A DNA stretch of 64,000 nt, from the NCBI GenBank assembly GCA_019637695.1, contig JAHBVG010000028.1, positions 1-64,000 on the forward strand. The letters are read 5' to 3'. A program made the translations under genes and the position numbers. This DNA is from Caldilineaceae bacterium (GTDB taxonomy: Bacteria; Chloroflexota; Anaerolineae; Caldilineales; Caldilineaceae). Below, one piece after another: positions 1-8,593 of this stretch. The stretch's first letter is position 1, and every line of letters begins with the position of its first letter. Below the pieces are notes generated by a model. The model ran no database searches. It was not told the DNA's origin and saw only the letters and a list, made by a program, of their open reading frames with translations.

Positions 1-26
1 CTAAGTACGCTGGGAAGGAGTAGCCT

Positions 27-1448
27 ATGAGCGCACGCAATCTTTCGCGAGATGTAACCTCCTTTTATCGTGATACTCGTTTCCTCGCCATTATTGCGCA
101 AATTCTCTTCGCGCTCGTCATGGTTTTGATATTTGCCTTCTTCATTCGCAACATGCTGGTTGGGTTGCGCGCCAGCAACATTCCGATTGGGTGGGGCTTC
201 CTCAGCCAGGAAGCCGGTTTTGCCATAGCGGAAGGTCCTGCGTTCAGCCCTTCGGATACCTACCTGCGCGCCTATCTTGTGGGTGTTGCCAACACAATTC
301 GCGTGGCGGCCAGTGGTGTTGTTCTCGCTACGCTGGTCGGTCTTCTTGTGGGCATTTCCCGTCTATCTACCAATTGGTTACTGCGCACACTTGCTGGCGG
401 CTATATTGATCTGATCCGCAACACCCCGCTGCTAGTCCAACTTTTCTTCTGGTACTTCGCCGTGATCCTCAAACTGCCCGATGTTCGGGCCAGCATCGAG
501 ATCCCAGGGATCGGCTTCCTGAGCAACCGTGGAACCGCCCTGACCTGGGTCTATTTTTCAGAGGTGGGGCGCGGTTGGGTGGGTTGGCTGCTGGCGGCCT
601 TGATCATTGCCATTGTGATTGGGGTGATCCGTCGTCGCCAATTAAACGCTCAGGGCCTTGTGGGAACTACGGTGACATGGACGCTTCCTGCCTTCTTGAT
701 TGTTGCGGCGATTGGCTATTTTTTGGTGGATGCCAGCGCCAGCCTGCCTTCCAATGTAGCTTACGACTTGCGTCGCGGGGATCGAGGTACGCTCTTCGTT
801 GATGTCAACGGCAATGGCAGGTTCGACGCCGCTGTGGATCGTCCACTTGCGCGTGTGCCGGTGACACTCCTTGACGCTGACGGCGTCGAATTGGGCACCG
901 TTGACACTGACACCCAGGGCGAATTCCGCTTCTTTGAACTCGAAGGGGAAGGCGTGGAGCTACAATGGGATGTCCCCCCTCCACTCGTCGTCAGCCGCCC
1001 GGTGATTCAGGGCTTTAACTTCCGCGGTGGGCAGAGCGTTTCGCCGGAATTTTTCGCCCTGTTGCTGGGGTTGGTGATCTATACAGGCGCTTTTATTGCC
1101 GAGATTGTGCGCGCTGGCATCAACGCTGTGCCCAAAGGACAGTGGGAAGCCAGCCGGGCGCTGGGGTTGACCGGATCTCAGACCATGCGCATGATCGTGC
1201 TGCCGCAGGCGTTGCGTGTGATCATCCCTCCACTGACCAGCCAATATCTCAACCTGACGAAGAACTCTAGCCTGGCTATTGCCGTTGGCTACCCCGATCT
1301 CTTCAACGTCTCACGCACCATCTTCAACCAATCCGGTGCGGCGATTCAAGTCTTTATCATGATCATGGCGACCTATCTTTCTATCAGCCTGCTGACCTCG
1401 TTCTTTATGAACTGGTACAACAAGCGGGTCGCCCTTGTAGAACGTTAA
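27..1448 (+). CDS. aapQ: Amino-acid ABC transporter permease, AapQ-like, with an extracytoplasmic domain insertion
   Basis: Inner-membrane subunit of a polar amino-acid importer (PAAT/HAAT class), pairing with the next gene. The ATG follows AAGGAG. Hydrophobic segments lie near residues 20-41, 84-110, 121-148, 185-201 and 215-234, then a large soluble loop, then further segments from about 341. The ATPase-contacting EAA loop is at about residues 372-400 (EASRALG). AapQ-type permeases are longer than HisM-type ones, but this one has about 70 extra residues (roughly 250-318), containing VDVNGNGRFD at 258-267 and a beta-rich stretch resembling an SdrD-B/prealbumin-like domain. The solute-binding gene is not seen and should be upstream of the window. 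Subunit assignment is firm; amino-acid specificity is unknown. Confidence 0.9.
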   Translation: MSARNLSRDVTSFYRDTRFLAIIAQILFALVMVLIFAFFIRNMLVGLRASNIPIGWGFLSQEAGFAIAEGPAFSPSDTYLRAYLVGVANTIRVAASGVVLATLVGLLVGISRLSTNWLLRTLAGGYIDLIRNTPLLVQLFFWYFAVILKLPDVRASIEIPGIGFLSNRGTALTWVYFSEVGRGWVGWLLAALIIAIVIGVIRRRQLNAQGLVGTTVTWTLPAFLIVAAIGYFLVDASASLPSNVAYDLRRGDRGTLFVDVNGNGRFDAAVDRPLARVPVTLLDADGVELGTVDTDTQGEFRFFELEGEGVELQWDVPPPLVVSRPVIQGFNFRGGQSVSPEFFALLLGLVIYTGAFIAEIVRAGINAVPKGQWEASRALGLTGSQTMRMIVLPQALRVIIPPLTSQYLNLTKNSSLAIAVGYPDLFNVSRTIFNQSGAAIQVFIMIMATYLSISLLTSFFMNWYNKRVALVER

Positions 1449-1462
1449 CTCAGGAGCAGTCT

Positions 1463-2731
1463 ATGGCGCGCTCGAACGTTGAAACGAGCCCTGTTTGGGT
1501 CAACACCCGGCATCCTAGCCCCGCCCAAAAGCCGCCTACCAGCCAGACAGGTGTGATCGGTTGGCTGCGGGCCAATCTATTCAGCAGCATCTTCAACTCG
1601 ATCCTCACGATCTTATCGTTGATCCTCATCTACTATTTTTTCACAGGGATCTTTGAATGGGTCTTTTTTGAAGCATTTTGGCGACCGGTTTGGGTGAACC
1701 GCAAATTGTTAGCCGTAGGCACCTATCCTATGGCGCAATTGTGGCAACCCGCTATCCTGCTGGCGGTGATCAGCCTGTTGTTTGGGTTGAGCGGTGGGCG
1801 ATGGGGCGGCATTATGCGTAGCGTCTCTATTGGCGTCGCTGCACTGCTGCTGGTGCTGGCGATCTTGCCGGTGGGGATCGGCGCGCAGATTTATTTAGGC
1901 GTTAGCTTTGCCCTGCTGGCGGGCGGTTATGTGATCGGGCTGCGGCTGCCGATCCCCCATCGTCTGCTCGTGATTGCATGGCTCTTGAGCATCCCCTTCG
2001 CGCTGATTATGCTCAAAGGTGGGATCGAACTCCGCACGTTTGGCCTGAGTACATTTTTTGCAAGACCCGTCCAGGCCAGTAACTACGGGGGGCTGCTGCT
2101 GACGATGTTGTTAGCCGTGGTGGGCATCACCTTCAGCTTTCCCCTGGGACTAGGGCTGGCGCTGGGACGGCGCAGTTCGCTGCCCGTGGTCAAATATTTC
2201 TGCATCGCCTATATTGAGATGATTCGCGGCGTGCCGTTGATCTCGATCCTCTTCATGGCGATGATTGTGTTGCCGCTCTTCCTCCCTTTGGGGATGCCCA
2301 GCCCCACCAATGTAACGCGAGCCATGGTCGGGATCACGCTCTTCAGCGCGGCCTATCTGGCTGAAAATGTGCGCGGTGGGCTGCAATCCGTTCCCAAAGG
2401 GCAGTACGAAGCTGCCGACGCGCTGGGGTTGAGTACGTGGAACAAGTATCGCATGATCATTCTGCCCCAGGCCCTGCGCGCCGTGATCCCCGCCATCGTT
2501 GGTCAGTTCATTGCCCTCTTCAAGGACACGTCGCTGGTCGCCCTGGTCGGTCTCGTCGATCTGCTCGGGATTGCTCGCTCCATTATTCAGCAACCCGATT
2601 GGGTCAACACACCGGGTGGCATTACGCGGGAGGTCTATGTATCGATTGCCGTGATCTATTTCATCTTTAGTTATGGGATGAGTTGGAGCAGCCGCCAGTT
2701 GGAAGCGCGGCTCGGCGTGGGGAAACGTTAA
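1463..2731 (+). CDS. aapM: Amino-acid ABC transporter permease, AapM-like
   Basis: Second membrane subunit of the importer, 14 bp after the first permease and preceded by AGGAGC. The N-terminal half (residues 35-195) holds several extra hydrophobic segments, as is usual for AapM-type permeases. The conserved permease core occupies the C-terminal 220 residues, with the EAA loop near 313-345 (YEAADALGLS, then LPQALRAVIP). The two permeases should form the heterodimeric channel served by the ATPase that follows. No frameshift or odd composition was seen. Family assignment is firm; the substrate could be glutamate, general L-amino acids or similar. Confidence 0.92.
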   Translation: MARSNVETSPVWVNTRHPSPAQKPPTSQTGVIGWLRANLFSSIFNSILTILSLILIYYFFTGIFEWVFFEAFWRPVWVNRKLLAVGTYPMAQLWQPAILLAVISLLFGLSGGRWGGIMRSVSIGVAALLLVLAILPVGIGAQIYLGVSFALLAGGYVIGLRLPIPHRLLVIAWLLSIPFALIMLKGGIELRTFGLSTFFARPVQASNYGGLLLTMLLAVVGITFSFPLGLGLALGRRSSLPVVKYFCIAYIEMIRGVPLISILFMAMIVLPLFLPLGMPSPTNVTRAMVGITLFSAAYLAENVRGGLQSVPKGQYEAADALGLSTWNKYRMIILPQALRAVIPAIVGQFIALFKDTSLVALVGLVDLLGIARSIIQQPDWVNTPGGITREVYVSIAVIYFIFSYGMSWSSRQLEARLGVGKR

Positions 2732-2802
2732 ATTGAAACGTAATGCGTGAACTGTGATTTTCACCTTTCACGCCGCATTCGAGACCGTATCAGGAGTACA
2801 TT

Positions 2803-3552
2803 ATGTCTGGTCAAATGGGAAGTGACGAGATCATCGTCTGTAGAAATGTAAACAAATGGTATGCCGATTTCCATGCGCTGCGTGATGTCAATCTGACGGT
2901 GAGAAAGCGCGAAGTGGTGGTGGTGATCGGTCCTTCGGGATCGGGGAAATCAACCTTCATCCGCTGTATCAACCGACTTGAGGAACACCAATCCGGCGAA
3001 ATCTTGGTGGATGGCATCCCACTCACCCATGATGTGCGCAACATCGAACAGATCCGCTCGGAGACGGGGATGGTTTTTCAGCAGTTCAACCTCTTTCCCC
3101 ATTTGACCGTGTTGGAAAATATCACGCTGGCGCCGATCTATGTGCGCAAAAAACGCAAACCCGAAGCCGAAAAGAAGGCCATGGAATTGCTAGAGCGGGT
3201 GGGCATCCCTGAGCAGGCGAAAAAGTACCCGGGGCAACTCTCCGGTGGACAGCAGCAGCGTGTGGCGATTGCCCGTTCGCTGGCGATGGAACCCAAGATC
3301 ATGCTCTTTGACGAGCCGACCTCGGCCCTCGACCCTGAGATGATCAAAGAGGTCCTCGATGTGATGCAGGAATTAGCCGAGAGCGGCATGACAATGTTGG
3401 TCGTCACCCACGAAATGGGCTTCGCCAAAGAGGTAGCGGATCGCATCGTCTTCATGGACGCTGGTGAGGTGGTGGAAGTAGGCACGCCAGAACACTTCTT
3501 CACCGCCCCGCAACACGAGCGGACAAAGCTGTTCCTTAGCCAGATTTTGTAG
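2803..3552 (+). CDS. aapP: Amino-acid ABC transporter ATP-binding protein, AapP/GlnQ-like
   Basis: Cytoplasmic ATPase of the importer, 249 residues, the usual length for the family. Walker [10 protein letters not shown] is at residues 43-51, the Q-loop follows in [10 protein letters not shown], the ABC signature [12 protein letters not shown] is near 146, Walker [13 protein letters not shown] near 168 and the switch histidine in VVTHEMGFA. The ATG is preceded by AGGAG. The 71-bp gap after the second permease shows no terminator, so the three genes are probably one operon, closed by the hairpin downstream. Confidence 0.96.
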   Translation: MSGQMGSDEIIVCRNVNKWYADFHALRDVNLTVRKREVVVVIGPSGSGKSTFIRCINRLEEHQSGEILVDGIPLTHDVRNIEQIRSETGMVFQQFNLFPHLTVLENITLAPIYVRKKRKPEAEKKAMELLERVGIPEQAKKYPGQLSGGQQQRVAIARSLAMEPKIMLFDEPTSALDPEMIKEVLDVMQELAESGMTMLVVTHEMGFAKEVADRIVFMDAGEVVEVGTPEHFFTAPQHERTKLFLSQIL

Positions 3553-3580
3553 GAATAGGGGGGAAACTCAGGTTGACATC

Positions 3581-3627
3581 AAAAGGTCTGCATAGGCCAT
3601 GAACTCTCTTCCCATGCAGACCTTTTT
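3581..3627. terminator. Intrinsic terminator between convergent genes
   Basis: A perfect 13-bp inverted repeat (AAAAGGTCTGCAT / ATGCAGACCTTTT) with a 20-nt loop. It ends in a T-run on the plus strand and carries A residues at its left edge, so it could work in both directions, for the ABC operon and for the convergent vapBC pair. Confidence 0.85.
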
Positions 3628-3649
3628 GTTTACCTTGAGGTTTGAAGAG

Positions 3650-4045
3650 TTAGCGGATTTCTGCCAACTGTAAATCAGTATGGCTGAAATCTTCTCCTTT
3701 GCAGAGTAGTTGTTCCCTTGTCACTTTCGCCAAAGCATAAGCAAAACAGTCTCCAAAATTAAGACTCGCTTTGTGTTTCCCCTTGCCGTAGCTTTGATAG
3801 GCGAGTCGAGCTACGGATACCTGTTCCACCGTAACCGATTCTATGCGAATCTGAGCCGTTTCGACCAGCAGATCTAGCTTTTGACCGCCCGCAGTTCCAT
3901 AACGATTCTCGATAACGATAGCTGTTTCCAACAAAGATGCTGCTGAAAGCAGCCGTGTAGAATCGAGCGCGATGTCCCCTGTAAACGATTCTGCTTCAGG
4001 TTCAGCAGATAGAATGGCAATAAACGCAGAAGAATCTATGACCAT
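3650..4045 (-). CDS. PIN-domain toxin (VapC family)
   Basis: 131-residue PIN-domain ribonuclease, the toxin of a type II toxin-antitoxin pair. The acidic active-site residues are visible: D4 in the N-terminal VIDSSAFIAIL, E40, D99 in NFGDCFAYALA and D119. VapC toxins typically cleave tRNA or rRNA; the target here cannot be inferred. The start codon overlaps the antitoxin stop by one base (TAATG), implying translational coupling. Nothing suggests the gene is broken. Confidence 0.9.
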   Translation of the reverse strand: MVIDSSAFIAILSAEPEAESFTGDIALDSTRLLSAASLLETAIVIENRYGTAGGQKLDLLVETAQIRIESVTVEQVSVARLAYQSYGKGKHKASLNFGDCFAYALAKVTREQLLCKGEDFSHTDLQLAEIR

Positions 4046-4302
4046 TAAGAGGGCAGCCCCTGTTCGTTATAACCTAAAATAACTTCCGGTGTTCGGTCAT
4101 CGAGAATTGGCAGGGCGGCGCATTCTCTTCCAATCTGCAATAATTGTTGGGCAAGTTCTCTTGCATGTTTGCGTCGGATCCTTTCACGGTCAAGACGTTC
4201 CTGCAGTGCAGTCGTTACCGCTTGCTGCAACGATTCCCCTGTATAGTTGATAAGTTCTTGAGCCAGTTTCTCGACTTCAGGATTGTTGATCTGGATCGTC
4301 AT
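4045..4302 (-). CDS. VapB-type antitoxin
   Basis: 85-residue antitoxin of the PIN pair. The N-terminal strand MTIQINNPEVEKLAQEL followed by a helix fits the ribbon-helix-helix fold of the Rv0623/PSK-type antitoxins. The charged middle and the C-terminal tail (TPEVILGYNEQGLP) would wrap the toxin. It is expected to neutralise the toxin and autorepress the promoter just upstream. AAGGA precedes the start. Gene order antitoxin then toxin is standard. Confidence 0.85.
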   Translation of the reverse strand: MTIQINNPEVEKLAQELINYTGESLQQAVTTALQERLDRERIRRKHARELAQQLLQIGRECAALPILDDRTPEVILGYNEQGLPS

Positions 4303-4339
4303 TGTTTCGTCCTTGCATCCCTCTCTCCGCTACAGTCGC

Positions 4340-4368
4340 AGTATACGCCAATCTTATTCTCGATTCAA
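4340..4368 (-). promoter_or_regulatory. Sigma-70 promoter of the vapBC pair
   Basis: On the minus strand, TTGAAT (4363-4368), a 17-base spacer and TATACT (4340-4345), about 40 bp before the antitoxin start. The rest of the gap up to the LacI gene (4369-4541) shows nothing recognisable. Confidence 0.65.
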
Positions 4369-4541
4369 CAGATTTCACCCCTTCCAACTGCGATAACGCC
4401 TCCCTTGCGTGTGAAATCTACCAGTTCACATGGATGGTTGCGCGCCAGACCTGGTGGTAACGTTCGAGCCGAGGACGCAGTTCCTCGACCAGAAACCGAA
4501 CTCGCCGCCGGATGCATGTATGTCAGGGGCAAAATGGGGAT

Positions 4542-5603
4542 CTACCCGCGAGGCGGCCCGCACGATTCGCGCACGACAAGATGGCCGAGCAGCACAGTAC
4601 GCGCCGGCGGATAAGCATCGGGCGAAGTGATCAGATTGTGCATGATCATCACCGTCATTTCGCCCATGCGATATTTCGGCACGTGGTAGGTTGTGAGCGG
4701 CGGGAAGGTATACGCACTTGACCGTACATCATCAATGCCCACAATCGAGATGTCGTCGGGGATGCGCAGCCCGGCGTCTTTGATGGCCTCCATGGCCCCA
4801 AAGGCGCTCTTATCGCTGACGGCAAAGACCGCGGTGGGCGGTTCGGGCAGCGCCAGCAGTTGCTGCATCTGCAAATATCCTTTGTGCGGACGGCCCGAAA
4901 CAGGCGGCGGCTGAAGCTGTGGATCGATGGATAGGTCGTGTTCGAGCAGGGCGATCAGATGACCGCGCAGCCGGTGATGCAAGCTACTGTATTTGTCCGG
5001 CCCGGCCAGTGTGCCGATGCGTCGGTGGCCCAGTTGAATCAGGTGTTCGGTAACGCGACGCCCGGCGGTGAAGTTGTCGGCTGTGACCGAGTGGATACCG
5101 TCTTCCAGGTAGTTTTCCACAAGCACCACCGGGCAACCTGCCGCGGCAATCTTGCAGATCACCTCCTCGGTAATGTCGCCGTCGTTGGCAATGATCAACC
5201 CATCCACATCGCGGCCCATCAACTCGCGGATGCTGTTGAGCGGGTCCACATTGGGGCGATAGAGATGCAGCAACAGATGATGGCCCAACCGATAGGCGCT
5301 CTCCTCGATCCCAGCCACCACCTGTTGGTAAAAGCCTTCGTCGCTGCTGGGGACGGTCAGCGACTCCATCAGCAGCCCAAAGACTTTTGGCGCGAGGATA
5401 CCGTTGCGACGACGGTCCGGCACATAGCCGAGTTCGTTCATCACATGTAGAACGCGCGAACGGGTCTCTTCGCCAATGCCGGGCTTGCCGTTAACCACAA
5501 GCGAAACCGTTGAAAGCGAAACACCCGCCGCTTTGGCAACGGCGCGCATATTAGGCTCGGATTTGGTGGTGATTTTCTCTGGCTTGGACAAGCGACCTCC
5601 CAA
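4542..5603 (-). CDS. LacI-family transcriptional regulator
   Basis: 353-residue repressor/activator. The LacI helix-turn-helix spans about residues 19-38 (MRAVAKAAGVSLSTVS), followed by the hinge region (VVNGKPGIG...LGYVPD) and a periplasmic-binding-protein-like sensor domain from about 70 to the end. It is transcribed away from the ABC importer at 6464-12449 and the arabinofuranosidase, so it probably senses a sugar or oligosaccharide from that pathway. A start at M19 is possible, because the first 18 residues are not conserved LacI sequence. Its operator could not be proven; see the palindrome at 6067-6087. Confidence 0.93.
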   Translation of the reverse strand: MGGRLSKPEKITTKSEPNMRAVAKAAGVSLSTVSLVVNGKPGIGEETRSRVLHVMNELGYVPDRRRNGILAPKVFGLLMESLTVPSSDEGFYQQVVAGIEESAYRLGHHLLLHLYRPNVDPLNSIRELMGRDVDGLIIANDGDITEEVICKIAAAGCPVVLVENYLEDGIHSVTADNFTAGRRVTEHLIQLGHRRIGTLAGPDKYSSLHHRLRGHLIALLEHDLSIDPQLQPPPVSGRPHKGYLQMQQLLALPEPPTAVFAVSDKSAFGAMEAIKDAGLRIPDDISIVGIDDVRSSAYTFPPLTTYHVPKYRMGEMTVMIMHNLITSPDAYPPARTVLLGHLVVRESCGPPRG

Positions 5604-5630
5604 CCTTAAGATAGGACATAAATATTGACT

Positions 5631-5765
5631 GGGTGTATTCAGAATGGGTTGATGATTCGTAAGGGTTTGGGTGGACGGCAGACGAGCAATGGCTTACGCA
5701 GATGATTTTTGTGAGCCGTCCACCCAAACCCCTCCCCAGACGGCCAACTCATTTTGAACACACCC
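5631..5765. mobile_element. MITE-like palindromic element, family 1, copy 1 (complete)
   Basis: 135-bp element with imperfect terminal inverted repeats (GGGTGTATTCAGAATGGGTT on the left, matching the right end CAACTCATTTTGAACACACC) and an inner stem GGTTTGGGTGGACGGC / GCCGTCCACCCAAACC. It is flanked by ATATTGACT (5622-5630) and ATATTAACT (5766-5774), a 9-bp near-identical direct repeat that looks like a target-site duplication. It codes for nothing. Related copies are at 12474-12596 and 26363-26478. Confidence 0.8.
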
Positions 5766-5774
5766 ATATTAACT

Positions 5775-6034
5775 GCTACCATATACGATCTGCTTTGAGT
5801 TGCAAAAAATGGGGAATGGGGAGAAAACTAAACCCGCCAAACAATCATTAAAATTCTACTACCCTGTTTAGCCATTGTCAACGGATCTGCTAAATTTCAT
5901 TGTCAATCGTCCAAATTTACATTCAACTCATCTTGGAGCTAATCCAGTTTTTCCCTGGTAAGCAGCAAGTCACAATACGGCTTGTAAACCATTCCTGTTA
6001 GAACAATGCCGAAAATTTTAATAAAACAGTCTAT
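5775..6034. other. AT-rich intergenic stretch between MITE and promoter
   Basis: No ORF, RNA gene or clear repeat was seen here. It is noticeably richer in A/T than the neighbouring genes, as expected for the regulatory gap between the divergent LacI gene and the ABC importer. Confidence 0.5.
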
Positions 6035-6064
6035 TGACATTGGCATTACTTTAGTGTAGATTGG
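6035..6064 (+). promoter_or_regulatory. Sigma-70 promoter of the importer operon
   Basis: A consensus TTGACA box followed after about 17 bases by TAGATT. It lies about 400 bp before the binding-protein gene, in the LacI/importer divergent gap, and is immediately followed by a palindrome. Confidence 0.6.
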
Positions 6065-6066
6065 AA

Positions 6067-6087
6067 CTGTGTCAATCACCGACACAG
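6067..6087. promoter_or_regulatory. Palindrome at the presumed transcript start; operator candidate
   Basis: CTGTGTC and GACACAG separated by 7 bases, placed just after the -10 box. This is a plausible repressor site for the divergent LacI gene, although the 7-base spacer is not the classical LacI arrangement with a central CG. Confidence 0.4.
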
Positions 6088-6257
6088 GACGATCCCAGGT
6101 CCTATTTTAAGCAGCCACTACAACCATTTTATTCCCAACCTATCTGTACCGAAGTCGGTGTTCAGCTTATTGCTGTGTCCGTACTTTCCCCTACGGTCGC
6201 GGCAATGCTCCCAAGAAGAGCCGGGTTCTCAAATCACATATCCGGCTATTTCCTATC

Positions 6258-6384
6258 TGTACTGACAAGCCAGGTTGGATACGAACCGAAGGGGCGCTGG
6301 CAGACGCAGCGTCCGCTTGCTGCGCCAGCAGGGTTCAGCAAGCAGAACCCGTACCATCCCTATCTAACCAAACTTGTCAGTACA
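6258..6384. mobile_element. MITE-like element, family 2
   Basis: 127-bp element with terminal inverted repeats: 12 bp perfect (TGTACTGACAAG / CTTGTCAGTACA), extending with mismatches to about 24 bp. It is flanked by perfect CCTATC direct repeats (6252-6257 and 6385-6390), a 6-bp target-site duplication. The interior is itself palindromic (GCGCTGGC..., GCGCCAGC). No coding capacity. It sits in the leader between the promoter and the binding-protein gene. Confidence 0.8.
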
Positions 6385-6463
6385 CCTATCCCGTTGCGTA
6401 GGTTCGACTTGCTGGAACTGCCAGCATCTATCAGCTTCACCTTAGCCATCTCAGGAGGAATCA

Positions 6464-8452
6464 ATGAGAGAGTACAGGATTTCGCGACGCGCGTTTTTAG
6501 CCCAGTTGGGCCTTGTTACGGCGGGTGGTGTACTGGCCGCCTGCGCGCCGGCTGGCGGTCCGGGCGCAGCGCCACAGCCGGGCGTGGATGCGCCAGCCCC
6601 CGGTGCAGCCGCGCTACCGGATCGAGAGATCGCACCCGGAGTGCTGCGTTCGCAGACGCTGATCTTGGAGAACCCCACCGGCCGCGTCGTCCCTGCGGAT
6701 GATTTCAACCGCTGGCGACCCGGCATTCAGAGTTCTTCCACCGGCCTTCAGCAGTTGGGGTTGGATGCACTCTGGTACATCGATCCCGACGCTGGCATCG
6801 ACGGGGTCTGGGACAATTCGCTGGCCGCCGAGGAACCGATCTACAACGATGACTTCACCCAGATGACCGTGAAGCTGCGCGAAGGCATCTATTGGAGCGA
6901 CGGCGTAGAGTTCACCGCCGACGATCTGATCTACACCGTGGAAACCCAAAAGAATACCCCTGGGTTTGCCTACACCGGTCAGTTCTCCCGCTATGTGGAG
7001 AGCATCGACAGGGTCGACGACTATACCGTTACCTTCAATCTCACTGAGCCGAACTCCCGCTTCCACGGCCTCTTCACCGTGCGCTGGAGCGCCTGCTTTA
7101 TGATGCCCAAGCATATCTTCGAGGCGCAGCCGGATCCGCTGGCTTTCACCTTCAATCCGCCCGTCAGCCTGGGGCCGTATGTCATACGAGAGTTCGATCC
7201 CAATGGCAACTGGTATCTGTGGGAACGCCGCGAGGACTGGGAACGCACAAGCCTGGCCCGCTTTGGGATGCCCGCTCCCCAATTTGCCATGTACATCGCC
7301 CCTGGCCCCAGCGATCTAAAGGTGATTGCCCAGACCAACAAAGAGCTGGACGTGATCCACGACATTGCACCGGAAGGCATGATCACCCTGGCGCGCACCA
7401 ACCCCACCTCCAAGGGCTGGTTCCCCTCCTTCCCATGGGCGCACCCGGATCCCACCCTGCCCTCGGTACTCTACAACAACGAGAAGCCAGGGCTGGACAA
7501 CCGCGATGTGCGCTGGGCGTTGACACTCGCCATTGATATCGTGCGGGTGGCGATGGCCGCCTATCGCGGCGCGGCCACGATTTCAGCCATCCATGTGCCG
7601 CCCACTGGCATGTACCCGCAGTATTACTTTGAGCCGATGCAAGAATGGCTCAATGACTTCACCCTGGAGATCAACGGGGAAGCGTACGCTCCCTACGATC
7701 CTGAAGCGGCTCTCCGCATCGCCGAAGCGGCCCGCGCCTCGCTGGGCGACATGGTTCCCACCGATCCCGCCGAGATCCGCAAATCGATTGGCTACGGCTG
7801 GTGGAAGTACGATCTGGACGCCGCCGAGCAGTTAATGCTACAAGCCGGCTGCACCCGCAACTCGGCGGGCAAGTGGTTGTTGCCCGATGGCAATCTCTTC
7901 ACGATTGCGCTCATGGCCGAAGGTGAGACCCGCCCGATTATGAACCGTGGGGCCAGCATGATCGTCGAGAACTGGCAGGAGTTCGGCATTGAAGCTACCC
8001 TGGACGTGCGCGACAACGCCACTCGCACCCGCCTGGCCCTGCTCGGCGAATTCGATGCAGACTTTCACTGGACAATTGAGACCTGGGGCGGTCATCCCGA
8101 TCTCTTCTTCTTCCTGGAATCCTGGCACTCCAGCCTGTACAGACCCTCCGGCGAAAACGCTGTAGGCCGCAACCGTATGCGCTGGCAACACCCAGACCTG
8201 GATCGCATTATCGAATCGATCCAGCGGCTCGGCTTCGACGATCCTCGGGTCATCGATCTGGGCATCGAGTTCATCAAGCTGGCTGCGACCGAAATGCCGA
8301 TCACGCCGATTATGTCCTACAACGTCTTCTCGGTCTGTGACGAAACCTATTGGGAAGGCTTCCCCACTTCGGAGGATCCCTACACCAATCCGGTTGCCAA
8401 CTGGGCCAATACCAAGTACATGTTCGTGAAGATTCGACCGGTCGGTGGCTAA
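6464..8452 (+). CDS. ABC transporter substrate-binding lipoprotein, family 5
   Basis: 662-residue solute-binding protein of the peptide/nickel/oligosaccharide class. The N-terminus has a twin-arginine motif (SRRAFLAQL, R8-R9), a hydrophobic stretch and a lipobox LAAC with C27, so it is probably exported by Tat and lipid-anchored. The rest matches SBP family 5 (LREGIYWSDGVEFTADDL, RDVRWALTLAID). Family-5 proteins bind peptides but, in thermophiles and Chloroflexi, often oligosaccharides. The downstream GH51 gene and upstream LacI gene favour an arabino- or xylo-oligosaccharide ligand; that is inference. Start follows AGGAGG. Confidence 0.92.
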   Translation: MREYRISRRAFLAQLGLVTAGGVLAACAPAGGPGAAPQPGVDAPAPGAAALPDREIAPGVLRSQTLILENPTGRVVPADDFNRWRPGIQSSSTGLQQLGLDALWYIDPDAGIDGVWDNSLAAEEPIYNDDFTQMTVKLREGIYWSDGVEFTADDLIYTVETQKNTPGFAYTGQFSRYVESIDRVDDYTVTFNLTEPNSRFHGLFTVRWSACFMMPKHIFEAQPDPLAFTFNPPVSLGPYVIREFDPNGNWYLWERREDWERTSLARFGMPAPQFAMYIAPGPSDLKVIAQTNKELDVIHDIAPEGMITLARTNPTSKGWFPSFPWAHPDPTLPSVLYNNEKPGLDNRDVRWALTLAIDIVRVAMAAYRGAATISAIHVPPTGMYPQYYFEPMQEWLNDFTLEINGEAYAPYDPEAALRIAEAARASLGDMVPTDPAEIRKSIGYGWWKYDLDAAEQLMLQAGCTRNSAGKWLLPDGNLFTIALMAEGETRPIMNRGASMIVENWQEFGIEATLDVRDNATRTRLALLGEFDADFHWTIETWGGHPDLFFFLESWHSSLYRPSGENAVGRNRMRWQHPDLDRIIESIQRLGFDDPRVIDLGIEFIKLAATEMPITPIMSYNVFSVCDETYWEGFPTSEDPYTNPVANWANTKYMFVKIRPVGG

Positions 8453-8529
8453 GTCGATGGTTCTCCACCTTCAGTCCCGCTTGTACCCTGACGAGGGAAT
8501 ATCCCTCTTCATCCGGTAAGCCATCTGCG

Positions 8530-8573
8530 GCGAAGATACTCTCTGCGATCCGGATCGCGGGGAGTACCTTCGC
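8530..8573 (+). promoter_or_regulatory. Intercistronic hairpin
   Basis: Two 22-nt arms meeting at GGATCC with no loop and only a few mismatches, in the gap between the binding-protein and permease genes. No T-run follows. It could stabilise the upstream message or damp transcription into the permeases, giving more binding protein than channel. Confidence 0.6.
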
Positions 8574-8593
8574 TTGTGGAAGGAGGATCACAC

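Noticed and set aside
4144-4721. Short plus-strand open frames between vapB and the LacI gene
   Set aside because: They lie mainly opposite the antitoxin and LacI genes, have no ribosome site and no recognisable domain.
6061-6702. Open reading frame with a TTG start across the importer leader
   Set aside because: It crosses the promoter-proximal palindrome and a MITE-like element, overlaps the binding-protein gene in another frame, and has no ribosome site or family features.
8576-8593. Earlier GTG start for the first importer permease
   Set aside because: It would place the AAGGAGG ribosome site inside the gene; GTG at 8594 fits that site.
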